From positions 1-64,000 of the IMG/VR virus record IMGVR_UViG_3300021401_000005: a stretch of DNA of 64,000 nt; one strand, 5' to 3'. Below are positions 53,994-62,427 of the stretch, in pieces. Below the pieces are notes generated by a model, which searched no databases, was not told the origin of the DNA, and saw only the letters and a program-made list of their open reading frames with translations. The stretch is from a virus. Every line of letters begins with the position of its first letter. Position 1 is the first letter of the stretch. The translations under genes and the position numbers were made by a program.

Positions 53994-54930
53994 CGACTCC
54001 CTTGACCGAAACTTGCGGGTATTGCGTCGCCTTCACGGTATATGATTTCTTCTTCACAACCTTCACCGTCACCACGCGCGAACCGCAGCGCGCGCCAGGA
54101 GCGTTGGCCAGCTTGGTCATGATTCGCGCGTCGAGGATCTTGCGCTGATCCGTCGCGTCGGCACCCGCCTTCTCAACTTGCTTGAGCTGCGCTCTGTCGT
54201 TCAGGATCTCGCGGAACTCGACGTCGGGCGTGAGATCGATGATCGGCCCGGTGCCCTCCTCGTAGAGATCGAAGACCACCTTGCGGTCGCGGCCGAAGTC
54301 CGGATCGTAGGGGTCTCCCTCGGCCACCCGGCGCCATAGCTCGCCGGTCAGATCCTCGATCTTGTGGATAAGGTGCGGCTTGAGCGGGATGTCGATGTAG
54401 ACGACCTCGATGCCGCCATCGCCCAGCTTCATCGCGGCCACGCCGGCCCAGCTGGCGCCGGTCAGATAGGCTTCAATCGAGGCCTGGACGGCCACCCAGG
54501 TGGGCACCGCAATGTTGCCGTGCTCGTCATGCCAGCGGCGCTTGAAGGCGAACTGGCCGACGGTTTTGATCTGCACGATGCCAGCACCCCCATAGGCGGC
54601 GTCCTCTGGCCGGACCGCCCTAGCGTCCGGCGTGCAGCCGATCCGGGTCTCGTCGTCCCAGAAATAGTGGTCGCTCTTGTCGAGCTTCCAGCTCGGATAA
54701 TCCTCGCGCAGGATGTCGACGACGACCGGCTCGAACCGGCGCCCGCGCCGCAGCGTCGGGTTGTCTTCCTCATCGGGGAGCTTGCCGCTCTTCGCCGCCC
54801 AGAGCTTAAATGGAGTCCAGTACGGGTGAATATCGGGGCCAAATAGGCCCGCCGCTTCCGACGCATTCACATTGCTGCGGCGCCTCGCTAACCATTGCTC
54901 GCGAGAGGTTATGGGCCAGCTGTGAATCAT
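53977..54930 (-). CDS. YqaJ/lambda-type exonuclease
   Basis: 317 residues. ITSREQWLARRRSNVNASEAAGLFG, NPTLRRGRRFEPVVVD, IGCTPDARAV (metal Asp) and GIVQIKTVGQ (E/Q-x-K active-site region) fit the YqaJ recombinase-nuclease fold. It digests duplex ends 5'-3' for RecT, which overlaps its 3' end by 17 bases. Confidence 0.9.
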   Translation of the reverse strand: MIHSWPITSREQWLARRRSNVNASEAAGLFGPDIHPYWTPFKLWAAKSGKLPDEEDNPTLRRGRRFEPVVVDILREDYPSWKLDKSDHYFWDDETRIGCTPDARAVRPEDAAYGGAGIVQIKTVGQFAFKRRWHDEHGNIAVPTWVAVQASIEAYLTGASWAGVAAMKLGDGGIEVVYIDIPLKPHLIHKIEDLTGELWRRVAEGDPYDPDFGRDRKVVFDLYEEGTGPIIDLTPDVEFREILNDRAQLKQVEKAGADATDQRKILDARIMTKLANAPGARCGSRVVTVKVVKKKSYTVKATQYPQVSVKGVDDGGV

Positions 54931-55178
54931 CGACGGGGCCTCTGATTTAGCCGCTGCTCTTTCCGAGTTGCCCCATGGATAGTTTTGGCGGCGGCGGCGC
55001 GCTCAAGCATGAGGCAGCCGCAGGATTGAGTGGTGCCTGACCTCAAGCGATCTTTCCGCGTCGTTTTCTGCCCGCCGCAATCACAACGACAGACAGCGAG
55101 GATGCGCCTCCCATCGCCTTGAAGCTCGATGACAGTGAGTCGTCCGAACCGGCGACCTATCAAGCTTTCAGGGATCAC
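54927..55178 (-). CDS. Zinc-finger-like small phage protein
   Basis: 83 residues from GTG 55178. IGRRFGRLTVIEL......CRCDCGGQKTTRKDRLRSGTTQSCGCL has four or five Cys in the layout of a phage zinc ribbon often found alone or beside HNH/AP2 domains. Probably DNA-binding. Confidence 0.75.
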   Translation of the reverse strand: MIPESLIGRRFGRLTVIELQGDGRRILAVCRCDCGGQKTTRKDRLRSGTTQSCGCLMLERAAAAKTIHGATRKEQRLNQRPRR

Positions 55179-55447
55179 GCGTGGCCCTCTGTTTCGGGCT
55201 GGCCCTCGAACCGGGCGATCATCTCCTTGAACAGCGTCACGATGTCGCGTCGGTCAGCGCCATTGCTGATGAAGTTCGCCCGTCCCTCGTGATCGGCGAA
55301 GGGAAACACGAGAAGGACGAATCCGGTCTTGCGGTCCTTGCCCTTGGCTTTGCCATTGAACATCTCATCGAGAGCGCCCGCCATCGCGTTCATCATCTCG
55401 ATGTATTCTGGCTCGATCGGCCCGTCGCCGAGTGAATGCTTAACCAT
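55175..55447 (-). CDS. Conserved small phage protein
   Basis: 90 residues from ATG 55447 (GGAGAAGG before it); ATG 55468 in frame would give an ATGA overlap instead. LGDGPIEPEYIEMMNAMAGALDEMFNGKAKG..R.TGFVLLVFPF......ANFISNGADRRDIVTLFKEMIARFEGQP is a common early phage protein of unknown function. Confidence 0.75.
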   Translation of the reverse strand: MVKHSLGDGPIEPEYIEMMNAMAGALDEMFNGKAKGKDRKTGFVLLVFPFADHEGRANFISNGADRRDIVTLFKEMIARFEGQPETEGHA

Positions 55448-55464
55448 CGGCCTTCTCCGATATT

Positions 55465-55782
55465 TCATCGCTGGAAAACCGTGACGCGGATAAAGGAATC
55501 CGGCCCGCGCATGCGCCGGACCCAATCGGCGAAGCTCTCGCCCTCCGGACAGAAGCCGTGGATGAAGTGCTCTTCGTTGCAGCGCTTGATCTCTGCGAGG
55601 CCGCGCTCCGCGCACTTGGGACAATAGGAATACGAGCCGAACAGGAAGCCGCCGCTCTCCGGCCGGTTCGTCCAATCCTGGCTGCAAATATCGCAGACGA
55701 CCGTGGCGCCGATCAGAACCTTGGTTCCCGGCTCGGCGAAGGCCTTCGACCATTTGCCATGCAGATCGTCAGGTATTGTCAT
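55465..55782 (-). CDS. Zinc-ribbon small protein
   Basis: 105 residues. VVCDICSQDW...YCPKCAERG gives a CxxC...CxxC ribbon; the C-terminal part (FCPEGESFADWVRRMRGPDSFIRV) is conserved-looking. Unknown role in the early operon. Confidence 0.7.
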   Translation of the reverse strand: MTIPDDLHGKWSKAFAEPGTKVLIGATVVCDICSQDWTNRPESGGFLFGSYSYCPKCAERGLAEIKRCNEEHFIHGFCPEGESFADWVRRMRGPDSFIRVTVFQR

Positions 55783-56203
55783 CGACCTTCACCGCGCGCG
55801 TTTTCTGGTTGACGAGGTATTTCCGGACCGCCGCCCGATGCCCGATTTCGGCGTCGTCCCAAGACGAATAACGCTCCTGACAGAGCGTCTCGGGGACTGG
55901 CTCCGGCGGGCCGCCGCAGAAGCTCATCGTCCGGCCCTCTTGCTGGAAAGCCATGGTCTCGAACAGAAGCGGCGGCCCCTTGCCCAAGTGCCAGCGATGA
56001 TCGAGGCCCATGAACACCGTCGAAACCCACTTAGTCGCGTTGCCGCTCCACCAGAGGCTTCGATGCGCAGGCTCCTCCAGCCACCGGCCCCACTTGTGCA
56101 TGCTGTAGCAGGGGATTGGCGTGTGCCCGTCCTCGCCGCCCAGGATGTATTGGCCGAGCCACGGAAGGTCAGGAAAATCATCCAGCATGCGCCGCTTCGG
56201 CAT
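55769..56203 (-). CDS. Conserved hypothetical phage protein
   Basis: 144 residues. TKWVSTVFMGLDHRWHLGKGPPLLFETMAF..... CQERYSSWDDAEIGH is a signature seen in many proteobacterial phages, function unknown. Overlaps both neighbours. Confidence 0.75.
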   Translation of the reverse strand: MPKRRMLDDFPDLPWLGQYILGGEDGHTPIPCYSMHKWGRWLEEPAHRSLWWSGNATKWVSTVFMGLDHRWHLGKGPPLLFETMAFQQEGRTMSFCGGPPEPVPETLCQERYSSWDDAEIGHRAAVRKYLVNQKTRAVKVDDNT

Positions 56204-56537
56204 CGTTTAGGCTCCACAATCCACCGTCCGAGCGGATCTTCCCCTCTTTCCGCCACTTGGCGATCAGGCCGTTCAGCGAAGATTCGGCGAACCCGGCAAT
56301 CCCGAGGGCCTGTCGCAGCTCGCCCCAGCGCTTAGGTCCAGTCTTCAGGGCGCCGTGGAGGATTTCGCCTGACGACACATAAATACCCACCGCTGCCTTT
56401 TTGGGCGGCTCGATCGCTGCAACCTCCTCGACCGGCCAGACCTTCAGGTCCGGGTCCCACTGGGCGCCCTTGAACGCGGCATCGATGATGGCGGCCAGAC
56501 GGTCCCCGCTGACTGTCACCTGAATGCGGTATTTCAT
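56178..56537 (-). CDS. Early hypothetical protein, first of - operon
   Basis: 119 residues from ATG 56537 (AGGAGTCGAAA). N-terminal strand-rich part MKYRIQVTVSGDRLAAIIDAA; C-terminal ~65 residues resemble a winged helix (LRQALGIAGFAESSLNGLIAKWRKEGKIRSDGGLW). May be a regulator of the recombination operon. Divergent from the repressor at 56763. Confidence 0.7.
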   Translation of the reverse strand: MKYRIQVTVSGDRLAAIIDAAFKGAQWDPDLKVWPVEEVAAIEPPKKAAVGIYVSSGEILHGALKTGPKRWGELRQALGIAGFAESSLNGLIAKWRKEGKIRSDGGLWSLNDAEAAHAG

Positions 56538-56693
56538 TTTCGACTCCTGCGGGGGACGACCCTGACTGGGGCCGCCCCCCGACCTCCCGTGGATCGGCCA
56601 GCTATTGGCGCGCGCCTTAGCGGCCTGCCTCGCTGCCGTTCCCGACGCCAGCGCTCGATTCGGCCGAACAGCTAACCGATGGGCGAATCCATC

Positions 56694-56756
56694 TTGCAGA
56701 ACGTGCAAGACGCGGTCAAATGGAATTTGCATCGACCGCAACTCGCGCGCTATCCT
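56694..56756. promoter_or_regulatory. Two operators and promoter of the repressor gene
   Basis: O1 TTGCAGAACGTGCAA (56694-56708) is perfect; O2 TTGCATCGACCGCAA (56727-56741) has one mismatch in its right arm. O2's TTGCAT serves as -35, then 18 bases and TATCCT (56751-56756), 6 bases before ATG 56763, so the repressor mRNA is nearly leaderless and should be autoregulated. O1 suits control of the divergent operon. Confidence 0.65.
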
Positions 56757-56762
56757 GCGGCG

Positions 56763-56990
56763 ATGCGCTTGAGCGAATATCTGGCCAAGAACGAAATGAA
56801 CCCCGAGCAATTCGCGGCGAAGGTGGGCGTCCACCCGACCACGATCTATCGACTGCTCTCGGGCGCGACCATCCCCAAGCGCCAAAACCTTAAGAAAATC
56901 ATGGCGGCGACCGAGGGCGAGGTCGATATCAGTGATCTGATGTTTGCTGTCTCCTCCCAGTCGAAACCCGATGCCAAGGAGGCAGTATGA
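56763..56990 (+). CDS. Cro/CI-type HTH repressor
   Basis: 75 residues from ATG 56763. MRLSEYLAKNEMNPEQFAAKVGVHPTTIYRLLSGATIPKRQNLKKIMAATEGEV is a complete lambda-repressor-like HTH (recognition helix about residues 26-34). No dimer/cleavage domain, so Cro-like. Two TTGCA-N5-TGCAA sites precede it; I infer that it binds them genome-wide. Confidence 0.85.
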   Translation: MRLSEYLAKNEMNPEQFAAKVGVHPTTIYRLLSGATIPKRQNLKKIMAATEGEVDISDLMFAVSSQSKPDAKEAV

Positions 56991-57427
56991 CCGAGCGACC
57001 GAACGGGCCAACCCAAGAGGAAACAGAGGAAGTCGTCCAAGCGATCGAGGGGTACATGGCGGACCTTCAGTCCGAGAAATCCCTCTATATGTCCCGGTGC
57101 AAGCCGATCCACGAGGCGATCAAGGACACCATCGAGGATGCGGTCAAAACCAAGGGGTTCGACAAAAAAGCGTTGAAGGTGGGCGTCAAGCAGCGCGAAT
57201 TTCTCCGCAAAATGGAGAAGCTTGAAAACGAGCTGGACGAGGTCACCCAGCACGCGCTCGACCGGCTCCAGCTCCACCTCGGGACGTTCGTTGATTCGCC
57301 GCTCGGCAGGGCGGCCATGGATGCGGCAAGGGCTGGCACGGTGCGGCGCCCGCGTAAGAGGCGCGATCCCATCGAGGAGCTGGTGCGCGAGGACGAGCCG
57401 CCGGAAGACGCCGCCGCCGCCGAATAG
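56987..57427 (+). CDS. GapR/DUF2312-like DNA-binding protein
   Basis: 146 residues, ATGA-coupled to the repressor. EVVQAIEGYMADLQSEKSLYMSRCKPIHEAIKDTIEDAVKTKGFDKKALK..VK.REFLRKMEKLENELDE echoes the coiled-coil of GapR, an alphaproteobacterial protein that binds overtwisted DNA ahead of forks. The C-terminal extension is charged. A phage version might organise or replicate phage DNA. Confidence 0.7.
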   Translation: MTERPNGPTQEETEEVVQAIEGYMADLQSEKSLYMSRCKPIHEAIKDTIEDAVKTKGFDKKALKVGVKQREFLRKMEKLENELDEVTQHALDRLQLHLGTFVDSPLGRAAMDAARAGTVRRPRKRRDPIEELVREDEPPEDAAAAE

Positions 57428-57436
57428 CTGGCGGCC

Positions 57437-57994
57437 ATGCCCAAAATCCTCGCCATCGATGCGGCGACGCAATGCGGCCTTGCTTCCGGCGAGGCCGGAG
57501 AAATTCCACGGCTCGGAACCGAACAGTTTGGGGATAGCGGGGACAACCAGCTGGAGGTTGGCGCCCGGTGCTTGAGATGGATCGCCCATCGGCTGACAGA
57601 TGACCGTCCGGATGAAATTTGGATGGAGGAACCGTTGCCGTTTGGGGGGAAGGAAGGCCAATCGAGCGCGGCGTCCCGCCTCCGGCTTACCGGGCTCGTC
57701 ATGGTCATCGGCTCAGCCGCGCGCCTCAAGGGCGTACCCGTACACATGGTCCGGATCACGACGGCCCGCAAAGGCTTCATCGGCCATGGCGGGCTCAAGC
57801 GCGAGATCGCCAAGAAGCGCTCGCGCGCCATGTGCCGGTTGCTCGGCTGGAACCCGATGAACGACGACGAGGCGGACGCGGGCTGCATCTTCTGGTTCGC
57901 CAGCCTCGCCCACGGCAAGGCGCCGCTGATCTCCAAGCTGATGCACAAGCAGTGCGTCGAGGTTGTTCCGTTCCGACGGCGGGTGGCCGCATGA
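57437..57994 (+). CDS. RuvC-like Holliday junction resolvase
   Basis: 185 residues. RNase H-fold signatures: KILAIDAATQCGLA (Asp 8), IWMEEP (Glu 64/65), SAASRLRLTGLVMVIG, and DDEADA (Asp 144-Asp 147) at the end of the core. Resolves junctions or flaps during replication and packaging. Confidence 0.85.
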   Translation: MPKILAIDAATQCGLASGEAGEIPRLGTEQFGDSGDNQLEVGARCLRWIAHRLTDDRPDEIWMEEPLPFGGKEGQSSAASRLRLTGLVMVIGSAARLKGVPVHMVRITTARKGFIGHGGLKREIAKKRSRAMCRLLGWNPMNDDEADAGCIFWFASLAHGKAPLISKLMHKQCVEVVPFRRRVAA

Positions 57995-58212
57995 TCGACG
58001 CCGAATGGCACGCCATGCGCAAACGCTATGAGGCGTTTCTCGCCACCGATCTGGGCAAGCTCTATCGCGCTTACGATCACGCGACCATCGACTATTGGCG
58101 GCGCGACGGCGACGACAGCATCTCCCCAGCGCGGCTAAGGGAGCTTGACCAGATCTGCCGGGAGAAGACCAACGCCTTCGTCGCCAAGCTGATGGAACTG
58201 GCGAATGTCTGA
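57991..58212 (+). CDS. Small hypothetical protein
   Basis: 73 residues, ATGA-coupled. Helical (EWHAMRKRYEAFLATDLGKLYRAYDHATIDYWRR, LRELDQICREKTNAFVAKLMEL). Unknown. Confidence 0.65.
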   Translation: MIDAEWHAMRKRYEAFLATDLGKLYRAYDHATIDYWRRDGDDSISPARLRELDQICREKTNAFVAKLMELANV

Positions 58213-58534
58213 CGCGCCCGTCATCGACCACAGGGCCGAAGAGGAGGAGGCCAAGGACCGGAAGCGCGAGGCGATGCTTTGCTTCATCCGCGACGTGCTC
58301 ATCGAGAGCGCCTGCGGCCTACGCACCGGCTTCGAGGCCAACAGCTTCCTCTACTGCCAGAGCAAAGAGGGCAAGGCCCAGCTGAAGCGCGTCGTCGCCA
58401 TGGAGGCGGCGGCCGACGTGTTCACGCACATCGTCGGCCAATGGCAGAATGTCGATCAGAAGCACCCGCGCCAAGACTGGGTGAAGACGATCGCCAAGCA
58501 GGCGATGGCGACGTTCATCGAGGCGTTCCGATGA
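58205..58534 (+). CDS. Hypothetical protein
   Basis: 109 residues. Acidic start, then helical core REAMLCFIRDVLIESACGLRTGFEANSFLYCQSKEGKAQLKRVVAMEAAADVFTHIV. No family recognised; part of the coupled replication operon. Confidence 0.65.
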   Translation: MSDAPVIDHRAEEEEAKDRKREAMLCFIRDVLIESACGLRTGFEANSFLYCQSKEGKAQLKRVVAMEAAADVFTHIVGQWQNVDQKHPRQDWVKTIAKQAMATFIEAFR

Positions 58535-58713
58535 CGATGCCCAAAGAGGTCTGGCAGTGGGAAAGCAGGCCACTGACGCGCAAGCAGGCTGAGCTATTCC
58601 AGCCACGCGGCGCGTCGCGCAAACCGTCCCAGGTCTACGACCGGGATGCGGTGAGGGAATATCTGAGCGGCAAGATCAGCCGCGAGGAGATGCTGAGACG
58701 AATAAGAAGTTGA
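58531..58713 (+). CDS. Small DNA-binding-like protein
   Basis: 60 residues, ATGA-coupled. RPLTRKQAELFQPRGASRKPSQVYDRDAVREYLSGKISREEMLRRI has an excisionase-like layout of helix, wing and helix, but too little for a firm call. Confidence 0.6.
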   Translation: MTMPKEVWQWESRPLTRKQAELFQPRGASRKPSQVYDRDAVREYLSGKISREEMLRRIRS

Positions 58714-58747
58714 ACTTAGCGCCCAATTCGGAAGGCGGACCGAGCGA

Positions 58748-59944
58748 ATGGCGCGTGCAAGTAGAGCCGAATGGGAGAACTGGATCGCGCTCGCTCGAAC
58801 GCGGGACATCCATGACGTCGCCGTCGAGCATGGCGCGCACCTAAAGCGCGAGGGCCACGAATGGATCGGCCCCTGCCCGATCTGCGGCGGCCGAGACCGC
58901 TTCGCCGTCAATCAGCAAAAGCGGATCTTCAATTGTCGAGGCGCCGGCGAAGGCACCTATGGCGCGGGCGACAACATCAATCTCGTGATGCATGTCGTCG
59001 GCTGCGACTTCATCGAGGCGGTCGAGCGCATCACCGGCACGCCGCGCCCGGATCGGACCCGCGACGAGAACGCGGACGAGCGCAAGAAACGAGAGCTACG
59101 GCACGCCGCGCTGGCGACCGAATATGCCCGCCGGGAGGCAGAAGAGCGGGCCGCGCTGGAGGCCAAGGCGGCGGCGGACGAGGCCAAGGTCGCCGACGTC
59201 ATCAAGCGCGCCAAGCCGCTCGACGGGACAACCCACGCGGACGCTTACATGCGCGAGACGCGCGGCCTGACCCCGCCGCGTTGGCTCACGGGCGATCTCC
59301 GGTTTGTGGCGTCCCTTGATTATTGGGGGGCGGGCGACAACGGCTCCAACGAGCCCGTTCTCCTCGCCAGCGTACCAGCTCTGATCGCCATAATCCGAGA
59401 CGCGCTCGGCGACGTCATCGGCATCTCCCAGACCTATCTCGACCCCAACGAGCCCCGGAAATGGACGCCAACCGGGAGCCCGCGAAACAGCCCGAAGAAA
59501 ATTCGCGGCAAGAAACACGGCGGCATGATCCGTCTCGGGCGTCCGGCCGAGACGATCGCGATAGCGGAGGGCTGGGAGAATGCGCTCGCTTGGTATCAGC
59601 TCGGGCTCGGCCCCGAAGAGGTGATGCTGGCCGCCGCAGTCGACCTGGGGAACCTCGCCGGCCGCGCGACCGGCCAAATCGCCCATAAGACGCTAGTCGA
59701 TCCGGAAGGGCGGCCCAGGCGTATGCCCAACGGCAAGCCAGACCCGAAGGCTCCAGGCCTCATCCTGCCGCAGGGCATCCGCTCCGTGATCATCATCGCC
59801 GACACCGATTCCGAGAGCTACGCCACGGCAGGGCTTCTCGCGGTCGCGGTGCGCCGTTTCCAGGCGCAGGAACTCAACGTCGAGATCAGCTGGCCGCCGG
59901 CCGGCAAGGATTACAACCAAATTTTGCTGGAGGAGAGTCGATGA
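58748..59944 (+). CDS. DNA primase (zinc-binding plus Toprim)
   Basis: 398 residues. CHC2-type zinc region with CPICGGRDRF (C43, C46) and IFNCRG (C63), linker helices, then Toprim with ETIAIAEGWENALAW (catalytic Glu ~275) and VIIIADTDSES (~350, DxD). Makes primers for phage replication; paired with the helicase next door. Confidence 0.9.
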   Translation: MARASRAEWENWIALARTRDIHDVAVEHGAHLKREGHEWIGPCPICGGRDRFAVNQQKRIFNCRGAGEGTYGAGDNINLVMHVVGCDFIEAVERITGTPRPDRTRDENADERKKRELRHAALATEYARREAEERAALEAKAAADEAKVADVIKRAKPLDGTTHADAYMRETRGLTPPRWLTGDLRFVASLDYWGAGDNGSNEPVLLASVPALIAIIRDALGDVIGISQTYLDPNEPRKWTPTGSPRNSPKKIRGKKHGGMIRLGRPAETIAIAEGWENALAWYQLGLGPEEVMLAAAVDLGNLAGRATGQIAHKTLVDPEGRPRRMPNGKPDPKAPGLILPQGIRSVIIIADTDSESYATAGLLAVAVRRFQAQELNVEISWPPAGKDYNQILLEESR

Positions 59945-59950
59945 GCCCAC

Positions 59951-59965
59951 TTGCACGAACTGCAA
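59951..59965. promoter_or_regulatory. Palindromic operator before helicase gene
   Basis: TTGCACGAACTGCAA, identical to the 43953 site, 16 bases upstream of ATG 59982. It would let the repressor control the helicase separately from the primase. Confidence 0.6.
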
Positions 59966-59981
59966 ATGCCGGGGTAGGCTG

Positions 59982-61307
59982 ATGACCGTCTACCCCGCCG
60001 TTCTGGAGCACCCGGTCGGGATCGAGTCGGGCACCGATTTCCTCAAGCGCATCGCCTTCATTTTTGAGGAGCCGGTCCGCAGCAAGTTTGGAGCTTTGTA
60101 CTTGGACCAGCTCGACGATCCTGGCCCGGAGCACAATTGGCTGGTAGCTGGCTGGCTCGCCGCTAACGAGGTTTCCGTGGTCGCCGGGGCCTCGCGCTCG
60201 GGCAAGTCATTTCTCGCCCTCGAAACCGGGTTATGCGTCGCCGAGGCGCGCCCGCTCTTTGGCTTGAAGGTCAAGCATGGCGCGGTGGTCTATCAAGCGG
60301 GCGAGGGCGCGATAGGCGTCAAAAAGCGGTTGCGTGCTTGGCGCCAGCATCACGGCCGGATCTGGACCCGTGAGACGCCGTTCGTCTTGTTGCAGCGGCC
60401 GATCGATATCTATCACTCCACCGAAGACGTCGATTCGCTGATCGCCGAGATCTTAGCTCATGCCAAGGTTTTCGAGGACCCGCTCCGCCTCGTCGTCATC
60501 GATACGCTCGCGACCGCAACCCCAGGCGCCGATGAGAACTCGGGCCGGGACATGTCGACGGTTCTCGGGAATGTCGCGCGAATCAGCGACAAGTGCGGTT
60601 GTCACGTCATGCTCGTCCACCACCTCAACGCGGCGGGCGGCAAGCTGCGCGGCCACACATCGGTCTACGCGAATGTTGGCCAAGTGATCTTGGTCGAGCG
60701 CGACGAGGAAACCGGAATCAGGACGGTCAAGCTCGACAAACAGAAAGACGACGAAGACGGCAAGACGATGAAATTCGAGCTGATGCAGATCACGATCGGC
60801 GTCGATGAGGACGGCGAGAAAATCACGTCATGCGTCTGCCTGCCGGTCGGCGAGAAGGACGCCGTCAGGCGCGAGGAGGAGCTGAAGGGCTTCCGCCTCA
60901 ACAAGACCCAAGAGGTGTTTATGCAGGCCTTCTTCGACTGCGAGCGCCGATATGGCACCCCGGTGCCCCGAGAGGTTTCCTTGCCTGTCTATGTGCGTTC
61001 TCTGGCCCCGTGGGAGGACGTCAAGCGGATCTATGGCGACATGAGCCCATCTGATGCGCTGACGCCGGACCAGCAGACCACCGCAGAGGCGGAGATCGCC
61101 GACAGGCGCTGGAGGGAAACCATGAAGAAACGGATTCAGCGGATGCGCGAGGACTTGGAGGCGCTGGGCGTCCTGGGCGTCGTGCGCCACGAGGGAAAGA
61201 CCTCAGTGTACTGGACCGGCAAGCCGCTCCGCGCGTTTCCCGAAACACAACCCCGCCAGAAGCCCGAGAGTGAAGACTCGGAGCCCGTGGCTGACGTGGA
61301 TTTTTGA
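59982..61307 (+). CDS. RepA/AAA-type replicative helicase-loader
   Basis: 441 residues. RecA-fold ATPase: Walker A GASRSGKS (69-76), LVVIDTLATAT (Walker B, ~170-180), HVMLVHHLNAAGGKLRGHTSVY, then a C-terminal winged-helix-like end. Typical RepA-like helicase of plasmids and phages. ATG 59982 is preferred, though other starts are possible. Confidence 0.88.
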   Translation: MTVYPAVLEHPVGIESGTDFLKRIAFIFEEPVRSKFGALYLDQLDDPGPEHNWLVAGWLAANEVSVVAGASRSGKSFLALETGLCVAEARPLFGLKVKHGAVVYQAGEGAIGVKKRLRAWRQHHGRIWTRETPFVLLQRPIDIYHSTEDVDSLIAEILAHAKVFEDPLRLVVIDTLATATPGADENSGRDMSTVLGNVARISDKCGCHVMLVHHLNAAGGKLRGHTSVYANVGQVILVERDEETGIRTVKLDKQKDDEDGKTMKFELMQITIGVDEDGEKITSCVCLPVGEKDAVRREEELKGFRLNKTQEVFMQAFFDCERRYGTPVPREVSLPVYVRSLAPWEDVKRIYGDMSPSDALTPDQQTTAEAEIADRRWRETMKKRIQRMREDLEALGVLGVVRHEGKTSVYWTGKPLRAFPETQPRQKPESEDSEPVADVDF

Positions 61308-61308
61308 T

Positions 61309-61533
61309 ATGGCGCGCAAGACAATCCCGGCCGCCGAAGAGGTGCAGTGGATGGGCCTGTGCCCGTGCGGCTGCGGCTCGTTCAAGGCCGTGCTGGTCGA
61401 CGCGAACGACAAGTGCATCGCCACGTTTGGATGGGACCGCGAGGGCTGGGTGGCGTTCACGGCCGGCGTGATCCGGCAGATTGATGGAGAGTCGATGGAT
61501 GGCACGATCTGCCCAAGCCACACGGCGCATTGA
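61309..61533 (+). CDS. Small Cys protein
   Basis: 74 residues from ATG 61309. GLCPCGCGSFKAVL has three closely spaced Cys, and TICPSH at the end adds a fourth: a likely zinc site. Unknown. Confidence 0.65.
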   Translation: MARKTIPAAEEVQWMGLCPCGCGSFKAVLVDANDKCIATFGWDREGWVAFTAGVIRQIDGESMDGTICPSHTAH

Positions 61534-61937
61534 TGGGTGAGAAGAAACGGCGCGGCGGCGGTCTGCACGAGCGGATCAACGCGCGCCTTCACGCGCCCGA
61601 CCATCGTATGCCCCCGTCCGCCTGTCTTGAGTGCGGCAAGCTGCTCGACTGCGCCTCGGTCACCGACGGCGAGGATGTCGCGCCCCATCCCGGTGCGATC
61701 TCGATCTGCTTCTCTTGCGGCCACATCCAAGCTTTTGGCGACGATCTGAGGTTCCGGCCACTCACCGACGAGGAAATCTACGACATCGCCGGCCATCCAG
61801 AGATCGTCATGGCTGGAACCGTGCTCGCGCCCTGGCGCGAGCTATACGAGCAACGGGACGCGCTCACCGAGAAGGAAATCGAGGCGCGCTTGACCATCAT
61901 CATCAAGGCGATGGCCAAAGCCGAGAGGAGCCGCTGA
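61533..61937 (+). CDS. Zinc-ribbon-like hypothetical protein
   Basis: 134 residues from ATG 61533 (TGATG overlap). ACLECGKLLDCAS......ISICFSCGHIQAF gives CxxC and CxxC pairs. C-terminal part helical. Unknown. Confidence 0.7.
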   Translation: MGEKKRRGGGLHERINARLHAPDHRMPPSACLECGKLLDCASVTDGEDVAPHPGAISICFSCGHIQAFGDDLRFRPLTDEEIYDIAGHPEIVMAGTVLAPWRELYEQRDALTEKEIEARLTIIIKAMAKAERSR

Positions 61938-62146
61938 TGATGGGTCCAGGCAGATACGACGACGAAGCCACGAAGGTCATGGAAGCCACCAAAGCCAACG
62001 GCGTGATCGTCATCGTGATCGGCGGCAACAAGGGCGAAGGCTTTGCCTGTCAGGCGACGCTGGAGGTCACACACGCCTTGCCTTCGATGCTGAGACATAT
62101 CGCCGATCAAATCGAGGCCGACTTCAATACGGGAGATCACCATTGA
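61937..62146 (+). CDS. Small hypothetical protein
   Basis: 69 residues. NGVIVIVIGGNKGEGFACQATLEVTHALPSMLRHIADQIEAD is a recurring short phage protein (strand-loop-helix). Unknown. Confidence 0.65.
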   Translation: MMGPGRYDDEATKVMEATKANGVIVIVIGGNKGEGFACQATLEVTHALPSMLRHIADQIEADFNTGDHH

Positions 62147-62427
62147 ACGACGAGACCCCGAAAGAGGCTCCTCATCCCTTCCCGCGATCGGTCGAGGCGT
62201 TCGAGGAGGTTCTCAAGCGCGCGCACGACGCTACGATCGCCGCCTTCGCTGTGCTGACCATCGACCCCGCCGGCATCGTTAAGTGGACTTGGCATTTTGG
62301 CGCCCGCCCGCAAACGGACCTGATCGGCGGCCTCGAATGTATGCGGTGGACGATTGTCACCAAAGCCATGCAGCCGGTCGAGCCGCCGCCGCCGATACCG
62401 GACCCGCCGACCAACGTGCGCCAATGA
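62143..62427 (+). CDS. Small hypothetical protein (TTG start)
   Basis: 94 residues from TTG 62143 (TTGA overlap). GIVKWTWHFGARPQTDLIGGLECMRWTIV suggests a small folded core; Pro-rich end. Unknown. Confidence 0.65.
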   Translation: MNDETPKEAPHPFPRSVEAFEEVLKRAHDATIAAFAVLTIDPAGIVKWTWHFGARPQTDLIGGLECMRWTIVTKAMQPVEPPPPIPDPPTNVRQ

